Of a stretch of 64,000 bases of DNA, positions 10,113-18,255 are shown piece by piece. Every line of letters begins with the position of its first letter. Within the stretch, counting starts at the first letter, position 1. This DNA comes from an uncultured Bacteroidota bacterium. Its GTDB lineage: Bacteria; Bacteroidota; Bacteroidia; 2-12-FULL-35-15. The position numbers and the translations under genes are program-made. The DNA is taken from contig CAIYIS010000039.1 of the NCBI GenBank assembly GCA_903926385.1, forward strand, positions 62,001-126,000, given 5' to 3'. A model generated the notes under the pieces. The model was not told where the DNA came from, did no database searches, and saw nothing but the letters and a program-made list of their open reading frames with translations.

Positions 10113-10691
10113 ATGAATAACTTAGGAAACATAAATGAGGAGGATGAAAATTTATCCGTGACAGCAAAACAACTGTCAAAGATAAATGCCGCCAATCCTT
10201 TCAGGGCTTCTGAAAATTATTTTGAAAGTTTTACACAAAAGCTACAAGATGAAATAGAGGTTTATAAAGAATTGAAATTTGAAGCACCTGTTATGACAAG
10301 TATTCCTAAATACAATCCATTCGAAGTGCCGAGCGAGTATTTTGAAGAATTACCAATGCTCATTCAGGAAAAGGTGGTTAATGCAAAATCAGGAACTTCA
10401 ATCTTAGAATGGATTTATATGTTGATTAAACCAAAATTCGCACTTCCGTTTATATTGACCATGTTTATGGCAGTTGCCGGAATGAAGTTTATGAATACAA
10501 ATTCAGAAATACCTTTAGTCGCCAATGAGGAATTGACAACAGACGAGCTGTTATACGTAATTGATGAAGGAACGATAATAGAAACATTGAACTCCGGTCA
10601 ACCGGAAGAAATAGCTTCGGCAGATGAAGAAACGATTAAAAGCTATTTGCTGGAAAATAACATTGAAGAGTCGAAAATTAGTAATGAATAA
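10113..10691 (+). CDS. Single-pass membrane protein, possible anti-sigma partner
   Basis: 192 aa with one transmembrane segment near residues 108-130 (FALPFILTMFMAVAGMKF). The cytoplasmic N-half contains a motif repeated twice, NPFRASENYFESF and NPFEVPSEYFEEL. The C-terminal part is acidic and predicted outside. The position immediately after an ECF sigma gene (33-bp gap) and the topology suggest it controls that sigma factor. No zinc-binding anti-sigma motif is seen, so the role is inferred from context. Confidence 0.7.
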   Translation: MNNLGNINEEDENLSVTAKQLSKINAANPFRASENYFESFTQKLQDEIEVYKELKFEAPVMTSIPKYNPFEVPSEYFEELPMLIQEKVVNAKSGTSILEWIYMLIKPKFALPFILTMFMAVAGMKFMNTNSEIPLVANEELTTDELLYVIDEGTIIETLNSGQPEEIASADEETIKSYLLENNIEESKISNE

Positions 10692-10703
10692 AAAATAAAA
10701 ACA

Positions 10704-11231
10704 ATGAAAAGAAAAACTGAATTAGTGAAATGCATCAGCCTGGCAGCTTTAATGATGGTATCGGCAATAACTTTTGCTCAGAAAGAAGGGCCTCCCCCTC
10801 CACCTAAAAAGGATAGAAGAGCGGAACACCGTGATGAGCGAAAAGAAAACATTGAAACGATGAAGATTGGTTTTCTTACAAAAAGATTAGATCTTACACC
10901 GGGGGAAGCTGAAAAATTCTGGCCTGTTTATAATCAATATGCCGACAGGTTGGAAGAATTGCGTATAAAAAGAATGCAGGATTATAGAGATGCCAAACAA
11001 AAGTTTGATGAACTTTCGGATAAGGAAGTAGAGCAGGCTGTTGATAACGAAATGACATTTCGCCAAAAGGAACTGGATTTACAAAAAGAATATCATTCGA
11101 AATTTAAAACGGTTTTGCCTATCAAAAAAGTGGCTAAACTTTATGAAGCAGAAGAGCAATTTAAAAGAGAGTTATTAAATAAGTTAAGAGACAGAAAAGA
11201 ACCACCGCCTCCACCAAGAGAAAGAGAATAG
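10704..11231 (+). CDS. Spy/CpxP-like periplasmic protein
   Basis: 175 aa with a signal peptide ending at SAITFAQ (about residue 26). The mature protein is charged and helical, flanked by proline stretches (GPPPPPPKK near the N-terminus, EPPPPPRERE at the end). The pattern FLTKRLDLTPGEAEKFWPVY resembles the LTxxQ/Spy-CpxP class of periplasmic chaperone or stress-sensor proteins. It is third in the sigma factor operon and 12 bp behind the membrane protein. It probably functions in sensing or buffering envelope stress, by analogy only. Confidence 0.75.
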   Translation: MKRKTELVKCISLAALMMVSAITFAQKEGPPPPPKKDRRAEHRDERKENIETMKIGFLTKRLDLTPGEAEKFWPVYNQYADRLEELRIKRMQDYRDAKQKFDELSDKEVEQAVDNEMTFRQKELDLQKEYHSKFKTVLPIKKVAKLYEAEEQFKRELLNKLRDRKEPPPPPRERE

Positions 11232-11239
11232 GGATTGTG

Positions 11240-11273
11240 CCGCCTCGTTGAATAAACGGGGCGGTTTTGTTTT
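11240..11273 (+). terminator. Intrinsic terminator of sigma factor operon
   Basis: A 10-bp GC-rich stem (11240-11249 with 11255-11264, one G-U pair) with a 5-nt loop, followed by TTTTGTTTT. The T-run overlaps the stop codon of the convergent saccharopine dehydrogenase gene. Confidence 0.85.
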
Positions 11274-12600
11274 AGTGGAATTCTTCTTCGAACTTAACAC
11301 CATATTTTTCCAGTTCAGCCAATACAGGTTCGTATATTTCTTTTATGGTTGGAATAACTACTCCGCGTGCCGAAATTTTTCCTTGCAAAATAAGTTTGGA
11401 TGTGATGGCTAAAGGTAAACCAACTGTTTTAGCCATGGCTGTGTAGGTTTGATCTTCACCTTTTACAACTAAAGAAGATGTGATATTCTTGATTTCTGCA
11501 TTCTTGTTTCTGTACTGAAACTGATGTTGCATTACAATCATGTCCTTGTCGAGGGGTTGAAGCACCCATTTTTTCTCCAACAAATCCTGAAGAATTTGTG
11601 CAGGAGAAACACCAGAAAGTGTTATTTTAGTATCACTCAAAACCCCTGTCCATTCAATCATTTCAAGGATATTGATGTCCATATCATCACCCATAAAAGC
11701 TATCAATTTATCTTTTATCGAAAGTTTACCTGCCGGCAAAAAGGCATCAACAAACTGTGCATAGGTTAATGTTTCAGACGCTTCTCTTTTATAGGTATCA
11801 TCCGTTAGTCCTAATTTTGCAAACACATTCCATGCTTTGCAATAGCCCTGCATACGTAGTGTACCACGAAGCATGGTAGGAATATTTTCAATCCCATAAA
11901 ACTTACGATAGGAAAGAGAATCACGATTAGCATAGGCATCAAAGTTACCAAGACCTTTCATTGACACCGTACTAATTTGGGTGAATAAGCGATTATAAGG
12001 GATGTATTTATATTCCCCATTTTCGATGTATTGTGCGGTTCCTTGTCCTGCCAATATTACATTTCGAGGGTTCCACGAAAATTTGTAACCCCACGGATTA
12101 TCGTTGCATTCGGGAGCTACCAGCCCTCCGCAGTATGACTTAAATGAAATCAGTTCTCCCCCATTATGATGAATTTCATCAATCACTTTCATAGCAGATG
12201 CGTGGTCAATCCCCGGATCGAGACCAATTTCATTCATCAATACAATTCCAGATGCTTTTGCTTCTTCGTGCAGCTCTCTCATCTCTGCCGAAACATAAGA
12301 AGCTGTGGCCAGATGTTTTTTCAAACGAACACAGTCCTTTGCCACATTTATATGCATAAATGCGGGGAGCATGGAGATAACCAAGTCGGCCCGTTTTATT
12401 TCTTCTTCTCGTTGTTGTTCATTATTTATATCAAACAGAATGGCTCTGGCATTGGGATGATTTCCGATTTTCTGCTTAACGGTATCAAGCGATACATCAC
12501 CAACAGTAATGTTCCAGTTTTCTTTTGTAGAATTATCTAATAAATATTTTATAAGCGATGATGCCGAACGACCTGCTCCTATTACTAAAATGTTTTTCAT
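11272..12600 (-). CDS. Saccharopine dehydrogenase (L-glutamate-forming type)
   Basis: NAD(P)-dependent oxidoreductase of the Lys9/AASS family, 442 aa, acting on saccharopine in lysine metabolism. The Rossmann motif NILVIGAGRSASSL is at the N-terminus. Family signatures are NEIGLDPGIDH, SYCGGLVAPE and NPWGYKFSWNPRNVILAGQG. An upstream in-frame start at 12669 would add 23 residues before the Rossmann strand and run through a promoter element, so the ATG at 12600 is preferred. It is monocistronic and convergent with the sigma operon. Confidence 0.9.
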   Translation of the reverse strand: MKNILVIGAGRSASSLIKYLLDNSTKENWNITVGDVSLDTVKQKIGNHPNARAILFDINNEQQREEEIKRADLVISMLPAFMHINVAKDCVRLKKHLATASYVSAEMRELHEEAKASGIVLMNEIGLDPGIDHASAMKVIDEIHHNGGELISFKSYCGGLVAPECNDNPWGYKFSWNPRNVILAGQGTAQYIENGEYKYIPYNRLFTQISTVSMKGLGNFDAYANRDSLSYRKFYGIENIPTMLRGTLRMQGYCKAWNVFAKLGLTDDTYKREASETLTYAQFVDAFLPAGKLSIKDKLIAFMGDDMDINILEMIEWTGVLSDTKITLSGVSPAQILQDLLEKKWVLQPLDKDMIVMQHQFQYRNKNAEIKNITSSLVVKGEDQTYTAMAKTVGLPLAITSKLILQGKISARGVVIPTIKEIYEPVLAELEKYGVKFEEEFH

Positions 12601-12622
12601 CTGATGATTTTTTTGTCGGATA

Positions 12623-12630
12623 CAAAGGTA
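12623..12630 (-). promoter_or_regulatory. Putative -7 element for saccharopine dehydrogenase
   Basis: TACCTTTG on the minus strand, 22 nt upstream of the chosen ATG at 12600. Its position inside the longer reading frame supports the internal start. Confidence 0.6.
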
Positions 12631-12705
12631 TAATTTTAAGCGAGCCAAATCTATTTTTTGGTTTGGCACAGCAATTGTATTTATCCGGTAACAAAAAAAG
12701 AAACT

Positions 12706-13239
12706 ATGAAAAAGATTTCGATTACCTTAGGAATTACAGTTGCACTTTTCTCAGTTGCAAATGCACAACATCATTCAGTAAATGCCTATCAACATCAAAC
12801 AAATGAAACTTTTGTAGTAAACAATGATGGGTACGCTAATCAAGAATGGAATTCTGAATCCCATTCGCACCAAGGACATTACAAGCATCATTCCGAAAAT
12901 TTCCATCAAGAACATTATCACTATAATTCATGTGCCGATCATTCTGATTATCGACCTATGAGTCAATTTGACTTTGAAAACGCGAAACAATCCATAGCCT
13001 CGAGAAATTTTGAAGATACTCGTTTAAGTATGGCCAAACAAATTGTATCTAGCAATGGCCTGCTTTGCTTTCAAGTTCGCCAACTCATGAACCTAATGAG
13101 TTTTGAAAGCACTCGTATGCAATTGGCAAAATTCGCATGGTTCCATGCAATGGACAAACAGAATTTCTATACCCTTAATGATGCTTTCGTTTTCGAATCA
13201 TCCATTCAGGAATTGAATAAATATATTGAATATAATTAA
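12706..13239 (+). CDS. DUF4476 domain secreted protein
   Basis: 177 aa with a signal peptide (MKKISITLGITVALFSVANA). A histidine-rich linker lies at about 20-80 with repeated HHS, HQ and HYH. The C-terminal domain at about 85-175 resembles DUF4476: FENAKQSIASRNFEDTRLSMAKQIVSS and then FESTRMQLAKFAWFHAMDKQNFY. DUF4476 is frequent in Bacteroidota and has no known function. The His-rich region could bind metal, which is inference. The ATG at 12706 is chosen because it begins the signal peptide. Confidence 0.8.
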   Translation: MKKISITLGITVALFSVANAQHHSVNAYQHQTNETFVVNNDGYANQEWNSESHSHQGHYKHHSENFHQEHYHYNSCADHSDYRPMSQFDFENAKQSIASRNFEDTRLSMAKQIVSSNGLLCFQVRQLMNLMSFESTRMQLAKFAWFHAMDKQNFYTLNDAFVFESSIQELNKYIEYN

Positions 13240-13267
13240 TACGCCTTGTTTGTGTTTGTGAGTAGAG

Positions 13268-13307
13268 GGGAGCTTGAAAAATTTTTCATTGCTCCCTTTT
13301 TATTTTT
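13268..13307 (+). terminator. Probable intrinsic terminator after DUF4476 gene
   Basis: GGGAGC (13268-13273) pairs with GCTCCC (13291-13296) around an inner AT palindrome and is followed by a T-rich run. Confidence 0.7.
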
Positions 13308-13368
13308 AATAAAAAGGAGAAAGTAAAATAGAATCGTAAATAATCCAGAGACGCTTACTCTTTCTTCG

Positions 13369-13376
13369 TACTTTTG
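13369..13376 (+). promoter_or_regulatory. Putative -7 element for NYN gene
   Basis: TACTTTTG, 69 nt upstream of the ATG at 13446. Confidence 0.45.
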
Positions 13377-13445
13377 CAACATCAACATGATGTGTTGCGT
13401 TTCTTCTTTAACACATCTTACTTTTAAATACTACTGACACACAAA

Positions 13446-14210
13446 ATGGAAACCACAAAAGAGCTTAAACTTGCAGTCTTAATAGATGCAGACAATGTTC
13501 CTTATTCAAACGTTAAAGGAATGCTGGAAGAAATAACAAAATACGGAACACCTACCTTTAAACGAATTTACGGAGACTGGACAGCTCCAACTCTATCAGG
13601 ATGGAAAACTGTTTTGTTAGAAAATGCAATTACCCCTGTTCAACAATACAGTTATACATCGGGTAAAAACTCCAGCGATTCGGCACTAATCATTGATGCA
13701 ATGGATATATTATACACCGGAGGTGTGGATGGATTCTGCATTGTATCGAGCGACAGCGATTTTACAAGACTGGCTACACGATTGCGAGAAGCAGGAATGA
13801 AAGTAGTAGGCATTGGTGAAAAGAAAACCCCTTATGCATTTATCGCAGCATGCAACAAATTTATTTATATCGAAATATTAAAGAAAGAAATAAAAGAAAT
13901 TGCTCCAGCAAAACATTCATCTAAAGAACCAATCAAAAAACCTCATGTTTCAGCGGCAGTAGCATCGGTAGATAAAAAGCTGGTTAAGCTTATTTCAGAT
14001 AGTATTAACGACCTTTCGGACGAGGAAAGTGGATGGGTATTTTTAGGTGCTCTAGGAAGTTTAATCATTAAAAAGCAACCGGACTTTGACCCGAGAAATT
14101 ATGGATATAAAAAGTTATTGGACATTATCAAAACCATTAAAGATATTGAGTTGGATGAGCGGGCTACCGGCAAAAACAACATCTCGCATTTTTATGTAAG
14201 AACAAAGTAA
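13446..14210 (+). CDS. NYN domain ribonuclease-like protein with LOTUS/OST-HTH tail
   Basis: 254 aa. The N-terminal NYN (LabA/DUF88, PIN-like) domain at about 8-145 has the acidic residues expected for metal-dependent RNA cleavage: LIDADNVP, NSSDSALIIDAMD and SSDSDFTRLATRLREAGMKV. The C-terminal part at about 170-250 (VKLISDSINDLSDEESGWVFLGALGSLI, then DFDPRNYGYKKLLDII) matches the OST-HTH/LOTUS fold that binds RNA. It probably acts in RNA turnover. It is a stand-alone gene with its own promoter and a strong terminator. Confidence 0.88.
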   Translation: METTKELKLAVLIDADNVPYSNVKGMLEEITKYGTPTFKRIYGDWTAPTLSGWKTVLLENAITPVQQYSYTSGKNSSDSALIIDAMDILYTGGVDGFCIVSSDSDFTRLATRLREAGMKVVGIGEKKTPYAFIAACNKFIYIEILKKEIKEIAPAKHSSKEPIKKPHVSAAVASVDKKLVKLISDSINDLSDEESGWVFLGALGSLIIKKQPDFDPRNYGYKKLLDIIKTIKDIELDERATGKNNISHFYVRTK

Positions 14211-14230
14211 TCGATAAGAACTGAAATAAA

Positions 14231-14263
14231 AGAGGGCAAGTAATTTAATATTACTTGCCCTCT
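14231..14263. terminator. Bidirectional hairpin terminator
   Basis: A perfect 13-bp stem (14231-14243 with 14251-14263) and a 7-nt loop lie between convergent genes. Short A/T tracts on both sides allow it to serve both directions. Confidence 0.8.
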
Positions 14264-14282
14264 TCCATTTTATGAATCCTAA

Positions 14283-16073
14283 CTAACGTACCATTAATTT
14301 TTGTGTCCTCTTTCCTTCCGAAGTTTCAACAGAAATAAAATATGCACCTGATGCTATGTTAGAACTATTGATAAAATAGTTTTTCTCTCCAGTAAACATT
14401 TCGCCCTCGTAAATTACTTCCACTATGTTCCCCAACACATCGAACAATTTAACAGAGCCAGTTGTGTTTTTATCAAATGAAACAGGAATGCAAGTGATGC
14501 CATGCGAAGGATTAGGATAAACGTCTTTTATTTCGAACAAAGGGCTTTGGTAATTGCCAACATCTGTTGTTCCCTGAACATAGAAACTAGAATCTCCGTG
14601 TGGTGCAGGCATTGGTCTACACTGTTCTTTTCCGGAATTAGCATGTGCTTTAATATAATAGAACACGTGCGTTCCCGAAGGGTAAGCAGGTATAAAACCT
14701 GTCCAGGTGTTCAGCTGGGCATTGGTTAATGTCATCGGAACATTACTGAAACCTGCATTAGTATCATTGGTATAATACAAAGTTGCATATTGTATTCCTG
14801 TTCTGTGCTGAATTCGCGCATCCACCTGATAAGGTGTGGTAGTGTTGGAAGTGTTTGGTAAATTCTGATGCACGATTAGCAATGGGTCGTTTGGTCCAAT
14901 TTCGTGAGTGATGCAATGAAGCGAACCACTTGCGGCAATGGTAGAAGTAGAATTAATACCTACCACATTGTAGCCCGGCATTGCATTTCTCCATATTCGG
15001 AGAGCAGTAGAGTCGTACGAAACAAAATTGTAATACTGAGGAACGATAACAGTTTTATTTACAATTGTTGCATTGGTATATGTTAAGTAACTACCTCCTG
15101 AATCAGGATATTGACCATTGTTCATATCGGGTGGTTGAGGAATACGAATTACTTTATAAGGGGTGCCAAATACAGAATTAAAATTGGATAATATATACTG
15201 AAGGTTAGCTTCTATCTGAGGTCCATCGGATACACCAAGCGGATATTGACCAATTAACAGTGTTTCTTCGTTAAGCAGTTTCATGTGCATATCAATATGG
15301 TGAATACCGTCATAAGGCAAAGTATCCATCTTTATTGAACGTTTTATACCCATCCATTTACTCAGAATGGTATCCACATTTGCTAACGTTTGAGTAGGAT
15401 TTTCTAATAAAATTAATTTAGAATGAAATGAATTACCTAGTCCGTCACTCATCCAGTTACCACCAGTGTTGTATAATAAATTTGCTCCGGAAATAGTTTC
15501 GTAAACAGGAAGGTGTAGGGCTCTGCCTAAGGAACGAGATACAGTGTCGTCTTTCGTTCTTGTGGGGCGATTATAATGCCAGTCTATCAGCATTAGTGAA
15601 TCTACATCGTTTCTGTAAACCGAATTTGGACCATAATCTCTAACCCATACACTGTTAAATGGAGCATATACAAATCGGCAATTAGAGACCGAATTTGCAG
15701 GGACACCTCCCGATGTTAGATAATTTTTAATTGAAGTCGAGTCGTTTCCTACTCCACCTGTACCGCATACTATATAAACTTTTGTACTTGGGGCTACAGC
15801 ACGAACTATGTCACGTAATACGCTTTGATAGCTAGTCCATGTAATAACAACAGCTTGCGATTCTTCCCACTGAGCCATTGCACGAAGCGGCCCTGCAGGT
15901 GGAGTTGTTATACTTTTTTCCTCTGAATATAAAGGAATTTGCCAGTCGGCACCCTTCATTTGCTGTAATTCCTCAGCCGAAAAACCAACAGGTAAATCTG
16001 TCTGTGCTTTTAGTGAAAACGATGAAATGGTAATACAAAAAAGGAGTATAAAGCCTGTAATTTTTTTATTCAT
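14283..16073 (-). CDS. Secreted peptidylarginine-deiminase-like protein with T9SS sorting domain
   Basis: 596-aa member of the agmatine deiminase/bacterial peptidylarginine deiminase (PAD) family, predicted to convert guanidino groups to ureido groups. Order: signal peptide (1-23), pro-region, catalytic domain (about 60-400), Ig-like domain (about 415-500), T9SS type A C-terminal domain (about 515-596, with DVYPNPSHG and the final KLMVR). Predicted catalytic residues are Asp146 (WVRDYGP), His259 and Asp261 (HHIDMHMK), Asn334 (TYTN) and Cys387 (GSLHCITHE). Their order and spacing resemble Porphyromonas gingivalis PPAD. Export or surface attachment through T9SS is expected. The substrate, protein arginine or free agmatine, cannot be decided here, though secretion argues against cytoplasmic agmatine catabolism. 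Confidence 0.88.
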   Translation of the reverse strand: MNKKITGFILLFCITISSFSLKAQTDLPVGFSAEELQQMKGADWQIPLYSEEKSITTPPAGPLRAMAQWEESQAVVITWTSYQSVLRDIVRAVAPSTKVYIVCGTGGVGNDSTSIKNYLTSGGVPANSVSNCRFVYAPFNSVWVRDYGPNSVYRNDVDSLMLIDWHYNRPTRTKDDTVSRSLGRALHLPVYETISGANLLYNTGGNWMSDGLGNSFHSKLILLENPTQTLANVDTILSKWMGIKRSIKMDTLPYDGIHHIDMHMKLLNEETLLIGQYPLGVSDGPQIEANLQYILSNFNSVFGTPYKVIRIPQPPDMNNGQYPDSGGSYLTYTNATIVNKTVIVPQYYNFVSYDSTALRIWRNAMPGYNVVGINSTSTIAASGSLHCITHEIGPNDPLLIVHQNLPNTSNTTTPYQVDARIQHRTGIQYATLYYTNDTNAGFSNVPMTLTNAQLNTWTGFIPAYPSGTHVFYYIKAHANSGKEQCRPMPAPHGDSSFYVQGTTDVGNYQSPLFEIKDVYPNPSHGITCIPVSFDKNTTGSVKLFDVLGNIVEVIYEGEMFTGEKNYFINSSNIASGAYFISVETSEGKRTQKLMVR

Positions 16074-16171
16074 AATTCGTGTTTTTATTTAATTGTATAA
16101 AATTATATGAAAATTTGAAATGGTTTAAATAAATGAGACAAACCGCTTAATGAAACGGCTCAATGCTCACT

Positions 16172-16372
16172 TTATTTAAGTACACAAGTTCTGCCGTTGG
16201 TTTGCTGGTCAGAACAAAATGCTGTTGCCTTTTTCTTGGTTGTTTTAATTTCTGAATTATAAACTGTTCCTAATGTTGTGGTACATGTACAGGTATAATT
16301 TTTTTTGCAGGAAGTAAACCCAGGCAATACCAATAAAATAACAAGGGATAAAAGAGTTATGTGTTTAGTCAT
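16172..16372 (-). CDS. Small lipoprotein
   Basis: 66 aa with a lipoprotein signal (LLVLPGFTSC, Cys22 as acylation site). The short mature part has CTCTC and three further cysteines toward the C-terminus, the last in the final residues GRTCVLK. No family recognised. It sits between the deiminase and the YbjQ gene on the same strand, with about 80-100 bp gaps. It is short but its signal and lipobox are convincing. Confidence 0.65.
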   Translation of the reverse strand: MTKHITLLSLVILLVLPGFTSCKKNYTCTCTTTLGTVYNSEIKTTKKKATAFCSDQQTNGRTCVLK

Positions 16373-16456
16373 GATTTCTGTTTTTTTGTACTAGTTGTTT
16401 TTTGTAAGAGGCTTTTGTTTCAAAGCCACAGTTTATTTTTAATAAATAAAATATGT

Positions 16457-16792
16457 TTACTCTGCTCTTTCTACCACCACTGCCGTACCATAAGCAAGTA
16501 CTTCTGTCATTCCCTGCATCACTTCGTTGGCATCGTATCGCATGCTGATAATTGCATTTGCACCCATTTGTTTTGCATGAGTAATCATTAATTGTAATGC
16601 TTCTTCTCTTGTATTTTCGCACAATTCGGTATAAATTTCGCTTTTGCCACCAAAGATAGACATAAAATTACCGGCCATATTTCCTAATGCACTGCGCGAA
16701 CGAACAGTGACACCTCTAACAAGTCCCAGTTGTTTCTTTACTTTGTATCCTTCTAGTGAGGTGCTCGTGGTAATCAATAAATTATTTTCCAT
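16457..16792 (-). CDS. YbjQ family (UPF0145) protein
   Basis: 111-aa cytoplasmic protein of the YbjQ/UPF0145 family, which forms pentamers and has been described as a putative heavy-metal-binding domain. Typical segments are LITTSTSLEGYKV, GLVRGVTVRSRSALGNM, the MGANAIISMRYDA stretch and YGTAVVVER at the end. The full family length is present. Function is poorly understood. Confidence 0.88.
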   Translation of the reverse strand: MENNLLITTSTSLEGYKVKKQLGLVRGVTVRSRSALGNMAGNFMSIFGGKSEIYTELCENTREEALQLMITHAKQMGANAIISMRYDANEVMQGMTEVLAYGTAVVVERAE

Positions 16793-16821
16793 TGTTTGAT
16801 TTTTAAATTGTTTTCAGGTAG

Positions 16822-16829
16822 CAAATTTA
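16822..16829 (-). promoter_or_regulatory. Putative -7 element for ybjQ-like gene
   Basis: TAAATTTG on the minus strand, 29 nt upstream of the 16792 start. Confidence 0.5.
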
Positions 16830-16941
16830 ACTTTTAAATGCGAAATGCACTCATGTTAAAAGTTATTTTGTCGGATCTGAATTTTTGATTGTTTTTTTGA
16901 AATACTGGAAAGGTTATTTTCAGCACTGATCATCCTACTAA

Positions 16942-18255
16942 TTATTTACTGATTCCTCCGCTTAGTTTTAATAATTGAGTTTCGGAAAGCTTGGCATTGA
17001 AGCTTGCTTCAGTTAGGGTGTTGATGGATTCCTGATAACTTTGTTGTGCCGTTTTTAACTCTAGGGAGTTGCTCGTGCCAACACGATAACGCTCCAAAGC
17101 GATATCAAGATTTTCTTTAGCGAGTTTATTATTTTCTATTTCAAGAGTCATAATCTCTCTATCATCCTGAAACTTTTTGAATGCTTTTGTTAAGGCCAAT
17201 TGTAGTTGGGTTTTGGTGCTTTCATATTCAAGTGTTGAATTCTCCAAATTCAGTTTCATGTTCTTTACATTATTTGCAGTGTTAAATCCGTTGAAAATAG
17301 TCCAGCTTGCTGTGAGACCAAGATTAAGTCCTAAATTTTGATTGAGCAAAGAAAAGCCTGCTTGGTTTTGAGCTCGTGTAAATAGGTAATTGGCATTCAA
17401 ATTCAATTTTGGATAATAAAGCGACTTGGCTTCTTTTATCATCAATTTCGAAACTTCAATATTTCGTTGAGCAAAGAGCAAATCAGAGTTTTTTGCAGTG
17501 ATACTGTTTTTCAAATCTTCATATTTAAACTCATTCATAAGCGGAATAACATCTGCAACGTCAAAATCATTATCCACAGGTAACAAAAGTAATTGATTCA
17601 AATTTTCTTTCGCATCTGTAAGTAAGGTTTTAGCTCGCATCAGTGCTGTTTTCTGAGCATTCATATCCACCTTGGCCTGTAAAACATCTACTTTTGAAAA
17701 CGTTCCTATTTCAAATTTCTTATTCGCAATTTTAAGTCGTTCTTCCGAAACAGCAATGTTTTCGGATAATCCCTTAATTACTTCTTTTTGCATCACAACT
17801 GTGTAATATGCCGAAATAACTTTTAAAAGTGTGTTTTCTACTTGAATTTTCAGGTTCAACATTCCCATACCTTCCAATTCTTTCAACCGCTCATGAGTAG
17901 CAAACATTTTTAATCCGTCAAAAATGGTCCATGTTAAATAGGCTCCTGTACTTATGTTTTGTGATTGGACTCCACTTTTATCAATTATTTGTCCTGATGA
18001 AAACTCTTGTTTCGTTGCATTAGTTGCAATGGTTCCAGAGGCATTTAAACTCACTACCGGAAGCATGCCTGCATTGCCAAGTGAGTTGTTGTTTACTGCT
18101 TCTTTTGATAAGTTTTTGGCTATTGAAATATCATAATTATTCTTCAAAGCTATTTCCATTACTTGGTCAATGGTAAGTTTATTCACCTGCGATTTTGCAT
18201 TAAAATTAAAGCAAAAACAAAGAAGTAGTATGAAAGTGATTTTATTTTTCTGCAT
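16942..18255 (-). CDS. TolC family outer membrane efflux protein
   Basis: Outer-membrane channel of a tripartite efflux pump, 437 aa. It has a signal peptide (KITFILLLCFCFNFNAKSQ) and two tandem helical repeats with family features such as LERYRVGTSNSLELKTAQQSYQES near the C-terminus. The ATG at 18255 overlaps the RND gene end by 14 nt, suggesting translational coupling. The longer in-frame start at 18303 would put a second hydrophobic stretch upstream and overlap the pump gene further. Last gene of the adaptor-pump-channel operon. Confidence 0.92.
   Translation of the reverse strand: MQKNKITFILLLCFCFNFNAKSQVNKLTIDQVMEIALKNNYDISIAKNLSKEAVNNNSLGNAGMLPVVSLNASGTIATNATKQEFSSGQIIDKSGVQSQNISTGAYLTWTIFDGLKMFATHERLKELEGMGMLNLKIQVENTLLKVISAYYTVVMQKEVIKGLSENIAVSEERLKIANKKFEIGTFSKVDVLQAKVDMNAQKTALMRAKTLLTDAKENLNQLLLLPVDNDFDVADVIPLMNEFKYEDLKNSITAKNSDLLFAQRNIEVSKLMIKEAKSLYYPKLNLNANYLFTRAQNQAGFSLLNQNLGLNLGLTASWTIFNGFNTANNVKNMKLNLENSTLEYESTKTQLQLALTKAFKKFQDDREIMTLEIENNKLAKENLDIALERYRVGTSNSLELKTAQQSYQESINTLTEASFNAKLSETQLLKLSGGISK

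Noticed and set aside
12601-12669. Extended N-terminus of saccharopine dehydrogenase
   Set aside because: The extra 23 residues precede the Rossmann strand and overlap a good promoter element; the ATG at 12600 is better.
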